Origin: Sphingobium limneticum
Lineage (GTDB): Bacteria > Pseudomonadota > Alphaproteobacteria > Sphingomonadales > Sphingomonadaceae
Assembly (NCBI RefSeq): GCF_008710155.1
Contig: NZ_VYPZ01000034.1
Span: 1 to 35,840 of the forward strand
Direction: 5' to 3'
Length of the DNA stretch: 35,840 nucleotides
Below, piece after piece: positions 23,866-32,111 of the stretch (position 1 is the stretch's first letter; every line of letters begins with the position of its first letter). The notes under the pieces were generated by a model. That model was not told the DNA's origin. It ran no database searches and saw only the letters and a list, made by a program, of their open reading frames with translations. Both the position numbers and the translations under genes were made by a program.

Positions 23866-24534
23866 TCACCAATCGGTGCCAAGAGCGGGGAGTGCTTCGG
23901 CTAAGAAGTCAATCCACGCCCGCGTCTTGGCGGCGGGGCGCCGCGTCGGGTGTGTGATGGCATATGCCGCTCCCAGCATCATAGGCGGCTCGTCCAGCTC
24001 AAGCTCGCTCAACTGGCCGGCGCGAAGCGCCTCTGCCGCAATAAAGCGTGGCCCATAGACCAGCCCTTGGCCCGCAATGGCAGCGCGAACCAAGGCCTCG
24101 CCATTGTCTGAACACATCGATCCTGAGATCGGCACCTTGATCGTCCCGTCTTTGCCGAACGCCCACGATGTCGTTCCTGCAAGCGACGCGTTGGTGTGGC
24201 CCAGACAATCGTGATCGCCGAGATCGGCCAGGCGAGTTGGCGTTCCCCTCCTCGCCAAATAAGAGGGGGCGGCACACAACACGACGCGCATCGCCACGAG
24301 CTTGCGGGCAACAAGCGCACTGTTGGCGAGGCGCCCGATCCGTACGGCGACATCCCAACGCTCTTCCAGCAGGTCGACGTAACGATCGTTGAAGCCCAGT
24401 TCGATCGTCACCTCGGGATGACGTGCGGAGAAAGCAGGGATGAGTGAGGCAAGGTGCAGAACGCCGAAGGTGGCGGGCGCACTGACGCGCAGCAGTCCCT
24501 GGGCGGTGATCGACCGCGACGATGCCTCCGGTTA
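23866..24534 (-). pseudogene. LysR-family regulator, N-terminal part lost at IS256
   Basis: The frame starts abruptly at the IS256 end with SRSITAQGLLRVSAPATFGV and continues through the effector domain (HPEVTIELGFNDRYVDLLEE, VRIGRLANSALVARKL) to the stop at 23866. The helix-turn-helix and linker are missing. It is a different gene from the N-terminal LysR fragment at 8887-9180, because both retain the first effector-domain strand. It is not expected to bind DNA. The 216 bases between it and the quinone reductase stop hold no gene I recognise. Confidence 0.8.
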
Positions 24535-25951
24535 GCGTCCGCGCTCGTGGTGTAATTTCCAGTGTAGATTGAGGTTGTCGCATGGGGTGGGGCATGCCCC
24601 ACCCCATGCGATTTCGATCTCGGTGGCCACCGGGCTCATCGGTAAGGTGGAGTTACCACACTTCACACGCCCACCGAGGAGTTGATCCCGATGACCGACG
24701 ACAGACTACCGCTTGCTGAACTGATGGCGAAGACCGGAGATGGAGATTTCCTGCGCACGATCGCCGAGAGCGTGCTGCAGATCATTATGGAGGCCGATGT
24801 CGACGGTCTCGTCGGCGCTGGCCGGCACGAACGCTCCGGCGAGCGCACGACCTGGCGCAATGGCTACCGTGACCGCAGCCTCGATACCCGGCTCGGCACG
24901 CTCAACCTGAAAATTCCCAAGTTGAGGACCGGCGCCTACTTTCCCGGCTTTCTGGAGCCCAGGAAGACCGTCGAGAAGGCGTTGGTCGCGGTCATCCAGG
25001 AGGCGTGGATCGCCGGGGTCAGCACCCGGCGCGTCGACGAGCTGGTGCAGGCAATGGGCATGACCGGCATCTCCAAGTCCTCTGTGTCGAAGCTGTGCAA
25101 GGACATCGATGAGCGCGTCCATGCCTTTCTCAAGCGACCACTTGCCGGCGACTGGCCCTACCTCTGGCTCGATGCCACTTACCTCAAGGTGCGCGAGAGT
25201 GGGCGGATCGTCAGTGTCGCCGCGATAATCGCCGTGGCCGTTAACACCGAGGGCAGGCGTGAGATCGTCGGCCTGCACATCGGCCCTTCCGAAGCCGAGC
25301 CCTTCTGGTCGAGCTTTCTCAAGGACCTCTCCCGCCGCGGCCTGACCGGCGTGAAGCTGGTCATCTCCGACGCCCACGAAGGCCTCAAGGCGGCGATCAC
25401 CCGTGTGCTCAGCGCCACCTGGCAGCGCTGCCGCGTCCACTTCATGAGGAACGCGCTCGCCTACGTGCCCAAGGGCCAGAACACGGTCGTCGCTGCTGCC
25501 ATCCGCCAGGTCTTCCTCCAGCCCGACCATGCCGCAGCAACACAGGTCTGGCGTCAGGTCGCTGATCAGTTGCGCGCCCGCTGGCCCAAGCTCGGCGCCT
25601 GCATGGACGATGCCGAGCATGACGTGCTCGCCTACATGACCTTCCCCGAGCAGCACCGCGTCAAGCTTCACAGCACCAACCCGTTGGAACGGCTGAACAA
25701 GGAAGTGAAGAGACGGGCCGATGTCGTCGGCATCTTCCCGAACGAGGACAGCATCATCCGCCTCGTCGGCGCCGTCCTGCTCGAGCAGAACGACGAATAC
25801 CAACTCCAGCACCGCTACATGCAGATCGAGGGCATGGCCGCCCTTGCCACACCAACAATCGAGGAGGTTCAGCCACTACAGATTACACCCAAGGCCGCCT
25901 GAAAATGCAGCCCGCTGGCCACACCCGAATTTACACCACGTTGACGGACGC
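24535..25951 (+). mobile_element. IS256-family element
   Basis: The ends are inverted repeats: GCGTCCG, four variable bases, then CGTGGTGTAA at 24535 and, on the complement, at 25951. A complete transposase lies between. A hairpin-prone GGGGTGGGGCATGCCCCACC lies at 24584-24603, upstream of the gene. The eight bases flanking each end differ (TCCGGTTA and GACCCGGA), so no target duplication is seen. A broken LysR gene is on one side and an unrelated recombinase on the other, which implies recombination or deletion after insertion. Confidence 0.85.
24691..25902 (+). CDS. IS256-family (mutator type) DDE transposase
   Basis: 403 residues, full length. The catalytic aspartates are in WLDATYLKV and VISDAHEGL, and the glutamate in NPLERLNKEVKRR; HERSGERTTWRNGYRDR and GFLEPRK are typical N-terminal signatures. 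GAGGAG at 24676-24681 precedes the ATG at 24691; an alternative TTG three codons earlier abuts that site. No frameshift or internal stop is apparent, so the element could be active. Confidence 0.93.
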   Translation: MTDDRLPLAELMAKTGDGDFLRTIAESVLQIIMEADVDGLVGAGRHERSGERTTWRNGYRDRSLDTRLGTLNLKIPKLRTGAYFPGFLEPRKTVEKALVAVIQEAWIAGVSTRRVDELVQAMGMTGISKSSVSKLCKDIDERVHAFLKRPLAGDWPYLWLDATYLKVRESGRIVSVAAIIAVAVNTEGRREIVGLHIGPSEAEPFWSSFLKDLSRRGLTGVKLVISDAHEGLKAAITRVLSATWQRCRVHFMRNALAYVPKGQNTVVAAAIRQVFLQPDHAAATQVWRQVADQLRARWPKLGACMDDAEHDVLAYMTFPEQHRVKLHSTNPLERLNKEVKRRADVVGIFPNEDSIIRLVGAVLLEQNDEYQLQHRYMQIEGMAALATPTIEEVQPLQITPKAA

Positions 25952-25965
25952 GACCCGGAAGGACC

Positions 25966-26535
25966 GTGGGTGCAAAGCGGGCTCTGAAACCGAAGCAGAT
26001 TTGGGAAATCCGTTTCTACCTCAATCAGCACCGTCGGCTGCGAGATCGCGCGCTATTCGATCTGGCGATCGACAGCAAACTTCGCGGCTGCGACTTGGTG
26101 CAGATGAAGATCGGCGACCTTGTCAGCGGAGGGCAAATCCGAATGCGGGCGATCGTAATGCAGCAGAAAACGAGCCGGCCCGTTCAGTTCGAACTGCTGC
26201 CAGATGCTCGAGCGAGCTTGCTGGCATGGCTCGAACAAAGGGGCGGCACGCTGGACGATTATGTGTTTCCGAGCCGAGTTGATCATAATGGGCATCTCAG
26301 CACTCGCCAGTATGCTCGGCTCGTCGATGAATGGGTGACAGGGGTCGGCCTCATGCGGAGCGAGTATGGCACCCATTCGCTTCGGCGAACGAAGGCATCG
26401 ATCATCTACAGGGCGACCGGCAATCTACGGGCAGTCCAGATCCTGCTCGGCCACAGCAAGAGCGAGAATACGGTGCGCTATCTCGGGATCGACGTAGAGG
26501 ACGCGCTGGCCCTCGCTGAAAATACCGAAATTTGA
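25966..26535 (+). CDS. Tyrosine recombinase/integrase, possibly 5'-truncated
   Basis: 189 residues of a short phage-integrase-type catalytic domain. The first arginine is in DSKLRGCDLVQM, then HSLRRTKASIIYR carries His and Arg, and LLGHSKSENTVRYLGI holds the late His and the nucleophilic Tyr. The family usually has 10-25 residues ahead of KRALKPKQIWEIRF. Here the frame runs into the IS256 end 15 bases upstream of GTG 25966, so the true start may have been removed. GGAAGGA is too close to the GTG to be a normal ribosome site. The role is unknown, perhaps integration of an accessory element. Confidence 0.75.
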   Translation: MGAKRALKPKQIWEIRFYLNQHRRLRDRALFDLAIDSKLRGCDLVQMKIGDLVSGGQIRMRAIVMQQKTSRPVQFELLPDARASLLAWLEQRGGTLDDYVFPSRVDHNGHLSTRQYARLVDEWVTGVGLMRSEYGTHSLRRTKASIIYRATGNLRAVQILLGHSKSENTVRYLGIDVEDALALAENTEI

Positions 26536-26539
26536 GTGT

Positions 26540-26566
26540 TGGCCCCTCACCTAAGGCGAGGGGCCA
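26540..26566. terminator. Rho-independent terminator between convergent genes
   Basis: TGGCCCCTC (26540-26548) pairs with GAGGGGCCA (26558-26566), with further inner pairs, and TTTAT follows on the plus strand. It ends the integrase transcript and lies just past the last minus-strand gene of the cyd/sulfide operon. Confidence 0.7.
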
Positions 26567-26567
26567 T

Positions 26568-26672
26568 TTATCGTAGCCACCAGCGGAGCATTCCGCCCAC
26601 AAGCGCCAACGCGGAAACGCTCGCAGCCCAGATGCCGACGAACCAACCGAGACGGCTCAGCAACAGGCGCAT
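26568..26672 (-). CDS. DUF2474-type small membrane subunit of cytochrome bd oxidase
   Basis: 34 residues: MRLLLSRLGWFVGIWAASVS, then a hydrophobic stretch and WWLR at the end, i.e. one transmembrane helix. Its ATG overlaps the cydB stop by one base (TGATG). Small single-helix proteins of this kind (CydX, or DUF2474 in CIO-type operons) follow cydB and stabilise the oxidase. It would be easy to miss because of its length. Confidence 0.7.
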   Translation of the reverse strand: MRLLLSRLGWFVGIWAASVSALALVGGMLRWWLR

Positions 26673-27670
26673 CAGTGATATCCTTCCGTGCCAACCTTGC
26701 CCCGGAAGACCCAATAGGACCAGGCCGTGTAGGCAAGGATCATCGGCACCATGATCGCGGCTCCCACCAGCATGAACAACTGGCTGCGGACGGGCGCCGC
26801 CGCTTCCCATATTGTCACGCGCGCCGGAACGACATCGGGCCAGATCGAGACGCCAAGCCCGACCAGGCACAGTCCGAAAAGCGAGAGCGCCCAGAAGAAC
26901 GGCTGCACATCTCGCTTCACGCGGAGGCTGCGATAAAAGAGGAATGTCACGATAAGCGTGGCAAGCGGCACCTGCGCTGTCGCTACCACGCCCGGGAAGC
27001 TTAGCCAGCGCTGATAATATTGCGTTTCGAGCCGCAGCGTTGCGAGGCTAATCACGCCGATCATGATGAGCAGGCCGATTCCAAGCCGCCCGGCATAGGT
27101 CACCGTCTGCCGCTGCAATCCGCCTTCGGTCTTCCAGTTGAGCCAGCAGGCGCCGAGCAGGGCATAGCCGATCAGCAGGCCGACGCCGGTCAGCAGGCTG
27201 AAAGGCGACAGCCATTCCCACCAGCCTCCGGCATAACTGCGCCCCTCGACGGTGATGCCCTGTAGCAGGGCCCCGAGCGCAATGCCTTGCGCAAAGGTGG
27301 CGATAACCGACCCTGTCGTGAAGGCCGTGTCCCAGAAAGCACGGTGCGCCGGATCCCGCCAGCGGAACTCGAAGGCCACGCCGCGGAACACGAGTCCCAG
27401 CAGCATCGCGATCATCGGCGCGTAAAGCGCGGGAAGGATGATGGCATAGGCCAGCGGAAATGCGGCAAACAGGCCGCCTACGCCCATCACGAGCCAGGTT
27501 TCGTTGCCATCCCAGACGGGCGCGATGCTGTTCATCGCAGTGTCGCGGTCCTGCCCGACCTTGAAGAACGGAAACAGGATGCCGATCCCAAGATCGAAGC
27601 CGTCCATCACGACATAGGCGATGATCGCAAAGCCGATGATGCAGGCCCAGATGACGGTGAGGTCGATCAT
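26672..27670 (-). CDS. cydB: Cytochrome bd quinol oxidase subunit II
   Basis: 332-residue inner-membrane subunit with eight or nine hydrophobic helices. Motifs include VMDGFDLGIGILFPFF and APVWDGNETWLVMGVGGLFA, both highly conserved in CydB, and FRGVAFEFRW. It partners CydA to reduce oxygen with electrons from quinol. The start overlaps the cydA stop by four bases, and the stop overlaps the DUF2474 gene. The sequence resembles the CIO (cyanide-insensitive) branch. Confidence 0.93.
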   Translation of the reverse strand: MIDLTVIWACIIGFAIIAYVVMDGFDLGIGILFPFFKVGQDRDTAMNSIAPVWDGNETWLVMGVGGLFAAFPLAYAIILPALYAPMIAMLLGLVFRGVAFEFRWRDPAHRAFWDTAFTTGSVIATFAQGIALGALLQGITVEGRSYAGGWWEWLSPFSLLTGVGLLIGYALLGACWLNWKTEGGLQRQTVTYAGRLGIGLLIMIGVISLATLRLETQYYQRWLSFPGVVATAQVPLATLIVTFLFYRSLRVKRDVQPFFWALSLFGLCLVGLGVSIWPDVVPARVTIWEAAAPVRSQLFMLVGAAIMVPMILAYTAWSYWVFRGKVGTEGYH

Positions 27671-29061
27671 GCCGAAGCTCCTTCGATGATAGCCGGTGCG
27701 GGCGTGATACCTGCGCTGCGAATGGGCGCGTCGCTCGGCGGGGTTTCATGCGCCTCTGGCGGCTTCTTCATGAGATGAAGCAGATACCAGATGCCCATGC
27801 CGAAGACGGTGAAATAGACGATCACGAAGGCCAGCAGCGACGAGGCGACCGCAGGGGCATCGAGCGGCGAAGCGCTCTGGGCGGTCCGGAGCAAGCCATA
27901 GATCGTAAAGGGTTGCCTCCCGACTTCCGTCACGATCCAGCCGGCCAGCACGGCAATCAGTCCCGACGGCCCCATGAGCACAGCGAAGCGGTGCAGCAGC
28001 GGCCAGTCGTAGAGCGCTTTACGCCAGCGCGCGATGAGGCTCAGGAGTCCGATCCCGAGCATTGCGAACCCGATGCCGACCATCACGCGGAACGCCCAGA
28101 AAACGATGCCGACGGGCGGACGATCAGCTTGCGGCACGGTATCGAGACCTTTCAAGGGCGCATCGAGTTCGTGCTTCAGGATTAGCGACGACGCCTTGGG
28201 TATCTCGATGGCATAATCCACCCGCTGCTCAGCACTGTTGGGGATGCCGAACAGGATCAAAGGGGCCCCGTTTGGATGGCTCTGAAAATGGCCTTCCATC
28301 GCCATCACCTTCACTGGCTGATGCTCGAGTGTATTGAGCCCATGCATGTCGCCCGCGAAAATCTGGATGGGCGCTACGATGGCGGCCATCCACATCGCCA
28401 TGGAGAACATCTTGCGCGCGCCGGGATTGCTGCGGTCCTTAAGAAGATGCCAGGCACCGACCGCGCCGACGATGAAGGCGGTCGTCAGATAGGCGGCAAG
28501 GACTGTGTGAAAGAGCCGATAGGGGAAGCTGGGATTGAAGATGATTGTCAGCCAGCTTGGCCCCGGCAGGAACTGGCCGTTGGCGCCGACCTCATAGCCG
28601 ACCGGCGTTTGCATCCAGCTGTTGACCGACAGGATCCAGAAAGCGGAAATGAAAGTCCCCAGCGCGACTGCAAGCGTCGCGACGAAGTGCAGCTTGCGCC
28701 CAACCTTGTTGATCCCGAACAGCATGACCCCGAGGAATCCGGCTTCTAGGAAGAAGGCGGTCAGCACCTCATAGGCCATCAGCGGTCCGATGACAGGTCC
28801 CGCCTTGTCCGAGAACACCGACCAGTTGGTGCCGAACTGGTAGGACATGACGATGCCCGAGACGACGCCCATCGCGAACACGACGGCGAAGATCTTCAGC
28901 CAGTAGCGAAACAGGTTCGCATAGACGCCCTTGCCGGTCTTCAGCCACAGAGCTTCGAGCACGGCCAGATAGCTTGCCAGCCCGATGGAAAAGGCCGGGA
29001 AGAGGAAGTGAAAGCTCACCGTGAAGGCGAATTGCGCCCTTGCGAGAATGATGGCGTCCAT
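27667..29061 (-). CDS. cydA: Cytochrome bd quinol oxidase subunit I, CIO type
   Basis: 464 residues with nine or so membrane helices. Haem-ligand positions are visible: His18 in VSFHFLFP, the RLFHTVLAAY histidine near 185, and the methionine in VKVMAMEGH. GRQPF ends the conserved GWIVTEVGRQP segment (Trp is usual after QP in E. coli). The Q-loop is short, as in CIO-type enzymes that resist cyanide and sulfide. It lies 12 bases after the TSUP gene, so it is part of the sulfide operon rather than a separate cyd operon. No cydDC assembly genes are here. Confidence 0.93.
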   Translation of the reverse strand: MDAIILARAQFAFTVSFHFLFPAFSIGLASYLAVLEALWLKTGKGVYANLFRYWLKIFAVVFAMGVVSGIVMSYQFGTNWSVFSDKAGPVIGPLMAYEVLTAFFLEAGFLGVMLFGINKVGRKLHFVATLAVALGTFISAFWILSVNSWMQTPVGYEVGANGQFLPGPSWLTIIFNPSFPYRLFHTVLAAYLTTAFIVGAVGAWHLLKDRSNPGARKMFSMAMWMAAIVAPIQIFAGDMHGLNTLEHQPVKVMAMEGHFQSHPNGAPLILFGIPNSAEQRVDYAIEIPKASSLILKHELDAPLKGLDTVPQADRPPVGIVFWAFRVMVGIGFAMLGIGLLSLIARWRKALYDWPLLHRFAVLMGPSGLIAVLAGWIVTEVGRQPFTIYGLLRTAQSASPLDAPAVASSLLAFVIVYFTVFGMGIWYLLHLMKKPPEAHETPPSDAPIRSAGITPAPAIIEGASA

Positions 29062-29073
29062 GAATATCCCCGT

Positions 29074-29859
29074 TCAGCTGGCGAGTTCGAACCAGCTCTT
29101 GAATAGCATGTAGATGGCAACGACGAGCACGAAGACGGCGAAGAGGCTGTTCAACCGGCCCTTTTCGGCGGCCAGCACCTGCGATGCACGCGTGCCGATC
29201 ACGCTTCCGACAATGCCGCCGACAATAAACACGCCAGCCAGGCCCCAAAGGACATAGCCCGAAAGCGCATAGTTAAGCGCCGTCGTCAGGCCGAAGGCCG
29301 CGACCGCGACAAGCGAGGTGCCGATCGCGCGCAGGATGGGCATGTGGGTCGAAGCGATCAGGCCCGGCACGATCAGGAAACCGCCGCCGATCCCGAAGAA
29401 GCCGGAAAAGGCACCGGTGCCGAGACCATAGCCGACGACCTTGCCCACATTCTCCCGATTGCACTGCGCGCCCTCGACGCCCTGGTCGCCGCGACCGCGA
29501 AACATCAGCACCGCCACAACAATCATCAGGATCGCGAACAGGAAGAGCAGCTTGTGCCCGTCGATGCTCTTGCCGAGCGTCGAGCCGCCAAGCGCGCCGA
29601 CGACGCCGGCGGCAGCATAAATGCCCCCGCATCGCCAGTTGACGGTGCGGGCATGGGCGTGGTTCCAGAGGCCGGCGAGCGCATTGGCCGCGACTGCCAG
29701 TGCGCTGGTGCCGATCGCCTCATGCGGATTGCGTATCCCCACAAGATAGAGCAGCAGTGGCACGGCGAGGATCGACCCGCCGCCCCCGACGAGCCCGAGG
29801 ACAAAGCCCACAAGTGCGCCCGACAGGCCGCCGAGGGCATATTGTAGCGGCTCAAGCAT
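29074..29859 (-). CDS. TSUP/TauE-SafE family membrane transporter
   Basis: 261 residues with about seven to eight transmembrane helices. The glycine-rich repeats GLVGGGGSILAVPLLLYLVG and FFGIGGGFLIVPGLI are the two TSUP half-motifs. Members move sulfite, thiosulfate or sulfonates. Three bases separate it from the SQR fusion upstream, and cydA follows after 12 bases. Export of sulfite made from persulfide oxidation is the likely job. Confidence 0.88.
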   Translation of the reverse strand: MLEPLQYALGGLSGALVGFVLGLVGGGGSILAVPLLLYLVGIRNPHEAIGTSALAVAANALAGLWNHAHARTVNWRCGGIYAAAGVVGALGGSTLGKSIDGHKLLFLFAILMIVVAVLMFRGRGDQGVEGAQCNRENVGKVVGYGLGTGAFSGFFGIGGGFLIVPGLIASTHMPILRAIGTSLVAVAAFGLTTALNYALSGYVLWGLAGVFIVGGIVGSVIGTRASQVLAAEKGRLNSLFAVFVLVVAIYMLFKSWFELAS

Positions 29860-29862
29860 GGT

Positions 29863-31446
29863 TCAGTGCGCCGCCTTGATCGCGTGCGGCGCGACCATCC
29901 ATTCCCGGCCCTTGAGCATGCCGTGCCAGTAAACTGGCGGCAGGATCGTATCCTTGAGAAGCCAGGACAGGCGCGAGGGCCGCGTTCCGTCGATCAGCCA
30001 GTTGGGAAAGCTGGGCAGCAATTTCCCGCCATAGCCGAACTCGGCGAGGACGATCTTGCCCGCCTCGACCGTCAGCGGGCAGGAGCCATAGCCGTCATAT
30101 TCGGCGGCCGGCGGCTTGCCCTCGAGCGCGGCAAGAACATTGACCGCGACGACCGGCGCCTGCTTGCGCGCCGCGGCAGCGGTCTTGGCATTCGAGGCGG
30201 AGCAGGCGTCGCCCAATGCAAAGACATTAGGATAGTGCACATGTTGCAGCGTCGCCTCGTTGACCTCAATGAAGCCGGAGGCTGCCGCGAGCGGACTGGT
30301 GCGCACGAAATCGGGCGCGACCTGCGGCGGCACGACGTGGATCATGTCAAAGCGCTCCTCGACGAGCCGGGTGCCTTCGCCATCCTTGCGTTCGAACGTC
30401 GCCACCTTTGCGGCGCCGTCGATCGCGACGAGCTTCGATTCGAAATTGAGGTGGGCCCCGTAGCGCTCGACATATTCCATCAGCGCCGGAACATAGGCGG
30501 CTACGCCGAACAGCACCGCGCCAGCGGTGTGGAACTGGACGTCGATGTCTTGCAGGACGCCCGCCTTTTCCCAGCGATGACAGGAGAGATACATCGCTTT
30601 CTGCGGCGCTCCCGCACATTTGATCGGCATCGCCGGTTGGGTGAACAGCGCCCGTCCGCCCCTGAATTCCTTCACCAGCCGGTTGGTGTAGGGCGCAAGA
30701 TCATAGCCATAGTTGGAGGTCACGCCGTTATGGCCGATCGTCTCGGCCAGGCCCGGTATTGCGTTCCAGTCGAGTTTGATGCCGGGACAGGCGACGAGGA
30801 CCCGGTAGCGAACTTCGCTGCCGTCACTGAGGACCACCTTGTTTTCATCGGGAGCAAAGCCGGAGGCGGCGGCCCGGATCCACGTCACGCGGCTGGGCAT
30901 AACCTGCGCTTCGGTGCGGCGCGTGAAATCCTTGTCGAATACACCCGCGCCAACCATCGTCCAGCCAGGCTGATAGTAATGCACCTCGGAGGGCTCGATG
31001 ACGGCGATATCAAGCTTGGGATTGCGCTTGAGGAGGCTGGACGCCGTTGCAATCCCGGCCGCGCCACCGCCGACAATCACAACATCGTGAACGCGGGCGC
31101 TAGGTGCCGAAGGGTTTTGCGATGAGACCAATTCATATAATTTCGTTGATCGTGCGCCGGAACGGCAAAAGGCCAGGACTGGTTGAGGGAGGCGCGCAAG
31201 CGCATCCGCCATGGCCGCGACATTCGCATCAGTGATCGCCCCGGAGATTGCGGGGACATAAGCAAAGCGCAGGCCCTGTCGTTCGGCAGCTTCACCTATT
31301 TGCGCGGCGGCGATCTGGCCCGGTTCCTCATCATCGGGTCGATTGCAGATGATCGCCTTATAGCCTTGGGCGAAGATCGCGGGAATGTCCGCAACATCGA
31401 CCTGCGGGGAGACAGCGAAATCCCGGTTGAGCGGCTTGATGTTCAT
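29863..31446 (-). CDS. DUF442-sulfide:quinone oxidoreductase fusion
   Basis: 527 residues. Residues 1 to about 110 are a DUF442 (Blh-like phosphatase/rhodanese-fold) domain with the loop VLAFCRSGARSTKLYE. From about 118, VHDVVIVGGGAAGIATASSL opens an FAD-dependent sulfide:quinone reductase, with VLVACPGIKLDW, PIKCAGAPQKAMYLSCHRW and VFALGDACSASNAKTA as conserved segments. SQR oxidises hydrogen sulfide to sulfane sulfur and reduces membrane quinone; the cysteines in these segments are candidate redox residues. DUF442 may pass persulfide on to the MBL dioxygenase. GAGGAG precedes ATG 31446. The gene sits in the centre of the operon. Confidence 0.9.
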   Translation of the reverse strand: MNIKPLNRDFAVSPQVDVADIPAIFAQGYKAIICNRPDDEEPGQIAAAQIGEAAERQGLRFAYVPAISGAITDANVAAMADALARLPQPVLAFCRSGARSTKLYELVSSQNPSAPSARVHDVVIVGGGAAGIATASSLLKRNPKLDIAVIEPSEVHYYQPGWTMVGAGVFDKDFTRRTEAQVMPSRVTWIRAAASGFAPDENKVVLSDGSEVRYRVLVACPGIKLDWNAIPGLAETIGHNGVTSNYGYDLAPYTNRLVKEFRGGRALFTQPAMPIKCAGAPQKAMYLSCHRWEKAGVLQDIDVQFHTAGAVLFGVAAYVPALMEYVERYGAHLNFESKLVAIDGAAKVATFERKDGEGTRLVEERFDMIHVVPPQVAPDFVRTSPLAAASGFIEVNEATLQHVHYPNVFALGDACSASNAKTAAAARKQAPVVAVNVLAALEGKPPAAEYDGYGSCPLTVEAGKIVLAEFGYGGKLLPSFPNWLIDGTRPSRLSWLLKDTILPPVYWHGMLKGREWMVAPHAIKAAH

Positions 31447-31460
31447 GGCTTCTCCTCGCT

Positions 31461-31476
31461 CCCGCTTCGAAGCGGG
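31461..31476 (-). other. Intercistronic hairpin before the SQR gene
   Basis: CCCGCTTCGAAGCGGG is a perfect 16-base palindrome in the 37-base gap between the YeeE/YedE half and the SQR fusion, just before the SQR ribosome site. It is the only sizeable gap inside the operon. It could be an RNA-processing or stability element that sets different levels of upstream and downstream proteins. Confidence 0.45.
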
Positions 31477-31483
31477 CCTCTTT

Positions 31484-31894
31484 TCATTGTGTGGTGATGC
31501 GGTGCGCGGTCATGCCGGCGAGCATGGCGACCACGAAAATCCCCGCCTCAAATGGCGCGATGGCAAGGTCGGCGAGTGCGGGGCCGGGACATAGTCCCGC
31601 GATCCCCCAACCGATCCCGAACAGCGACGCTCCGCCAAGCAATTTGGCATCTAGTAGGCTTGTGCCAGGCAAGTCGAAGGCTTCGCAGACGATCGGTCGT
31701 GGCATCCGCTTCTGAACCAACCAGGCGATCGCCATAGGCATCATCGCACCGGTCATTACGAAGGCGAGAGTAGGGTCCCACGCCCCAAACAGATCGAGGA
31801 ACGCGCGCACCCGCGCCGGGTCAGCCATGCCGGACACGGTGAGCCCCGCTCCAAATAGGAGGCCGGCAAGCAACGAGATGGCGGGGACCTTCAC
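31484..31894 (-). CDS. YeeE/YedE-family half transporter, second copy
   Basis: 136 residues with about four transmembrane helices. LLAGLLFGAGLTVSGMADPA and the cysteine motif GIGWGIAGLCPGPAL are typical of YeeE/YedE (DUF6691-like) sulfur-compound transporters. GTG 31894 overlaps the stop of the DUF2892 gene by four bases. The two half-size proteins of this operon probably pair in the membrane to import or channel thiosulfate or sulfane sulfur. Confidence 0.83.
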   Translation of the reverse strand: MKVPAISLLAGLLFGAGLTVSGMADPARVRAFLDLFGAWDPTLAFVMTGAMMPMAIAWLVQKRMPRPIVCEAFDLPGTSLLDAKLLGGASLFGIGWGIAGLCPGPALADLAIAPFEAGIFVVAMLAGMTAHRITTQ

Positions 31895-32097
31895 TTGGCC
31901 CTGCCGCAGGTCGAAAGACCGAGCGGGCGGTAGAGCGGACAGACGCCGACCGCGCTCGTGAGAAGGAAGACAACCGCAAGGATCGCCAAACCGACACCGA
32001 GGGGTCCGCTGATCGTTCCGGTCCACCAAAGATAAGCAAGCACCAGCGCCACGATCGTGCGCAGCAGCCGGTCGAATGTTCCCATATTCTTCTTCAT
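31891..32097 (-). CDS. DUF2892 small membrane protein
   Basis: 68 residues. GTFDRLLRTIVALVLAYLWW opens the DUF2892 pattern, with two membrane helices and SAVGVCPLYRPLGLSTC near the end, including two cysteines. GGAGG precedes ATG 32097 by seven bases. DUF2892 proteins frequently sit beside rhodanese, SQR and YeeE genes. It is squeezed between the two transporter halves, overlapping the downstream one. Confidence 0.85.
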   Translation of the reverse strand: MKKNMGTFDRLLRTIVALVLAYLWWTGTISGPLGVGLAILAVVFLLTSAVGVCPLYRPLGLSTCGRAK

Positions 32098-32111
32098 CCC
32101 CAGCCTCCCGA

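Noticed and set aside
8887..24534. The two LysR fragments as halves of one split gene
   Set aside because: Both keep the first strand of the effector domain (GELRIGV and GLLRVSA), so they overlap and belong to different genes.
24584..24603. Palindrome GGGGTGGGGCATGCCCCACC as a regulatory operator
   Set aside because: It lies inside the IS256 end region upstream of the transposase and is better read as part of the element.
29866..31125. Long plus-strand open frame opposite the SQR fusion
   Set aside because: No motif is recognisable and the minus-strand FAD and DUF442 motifs are unambiguous.
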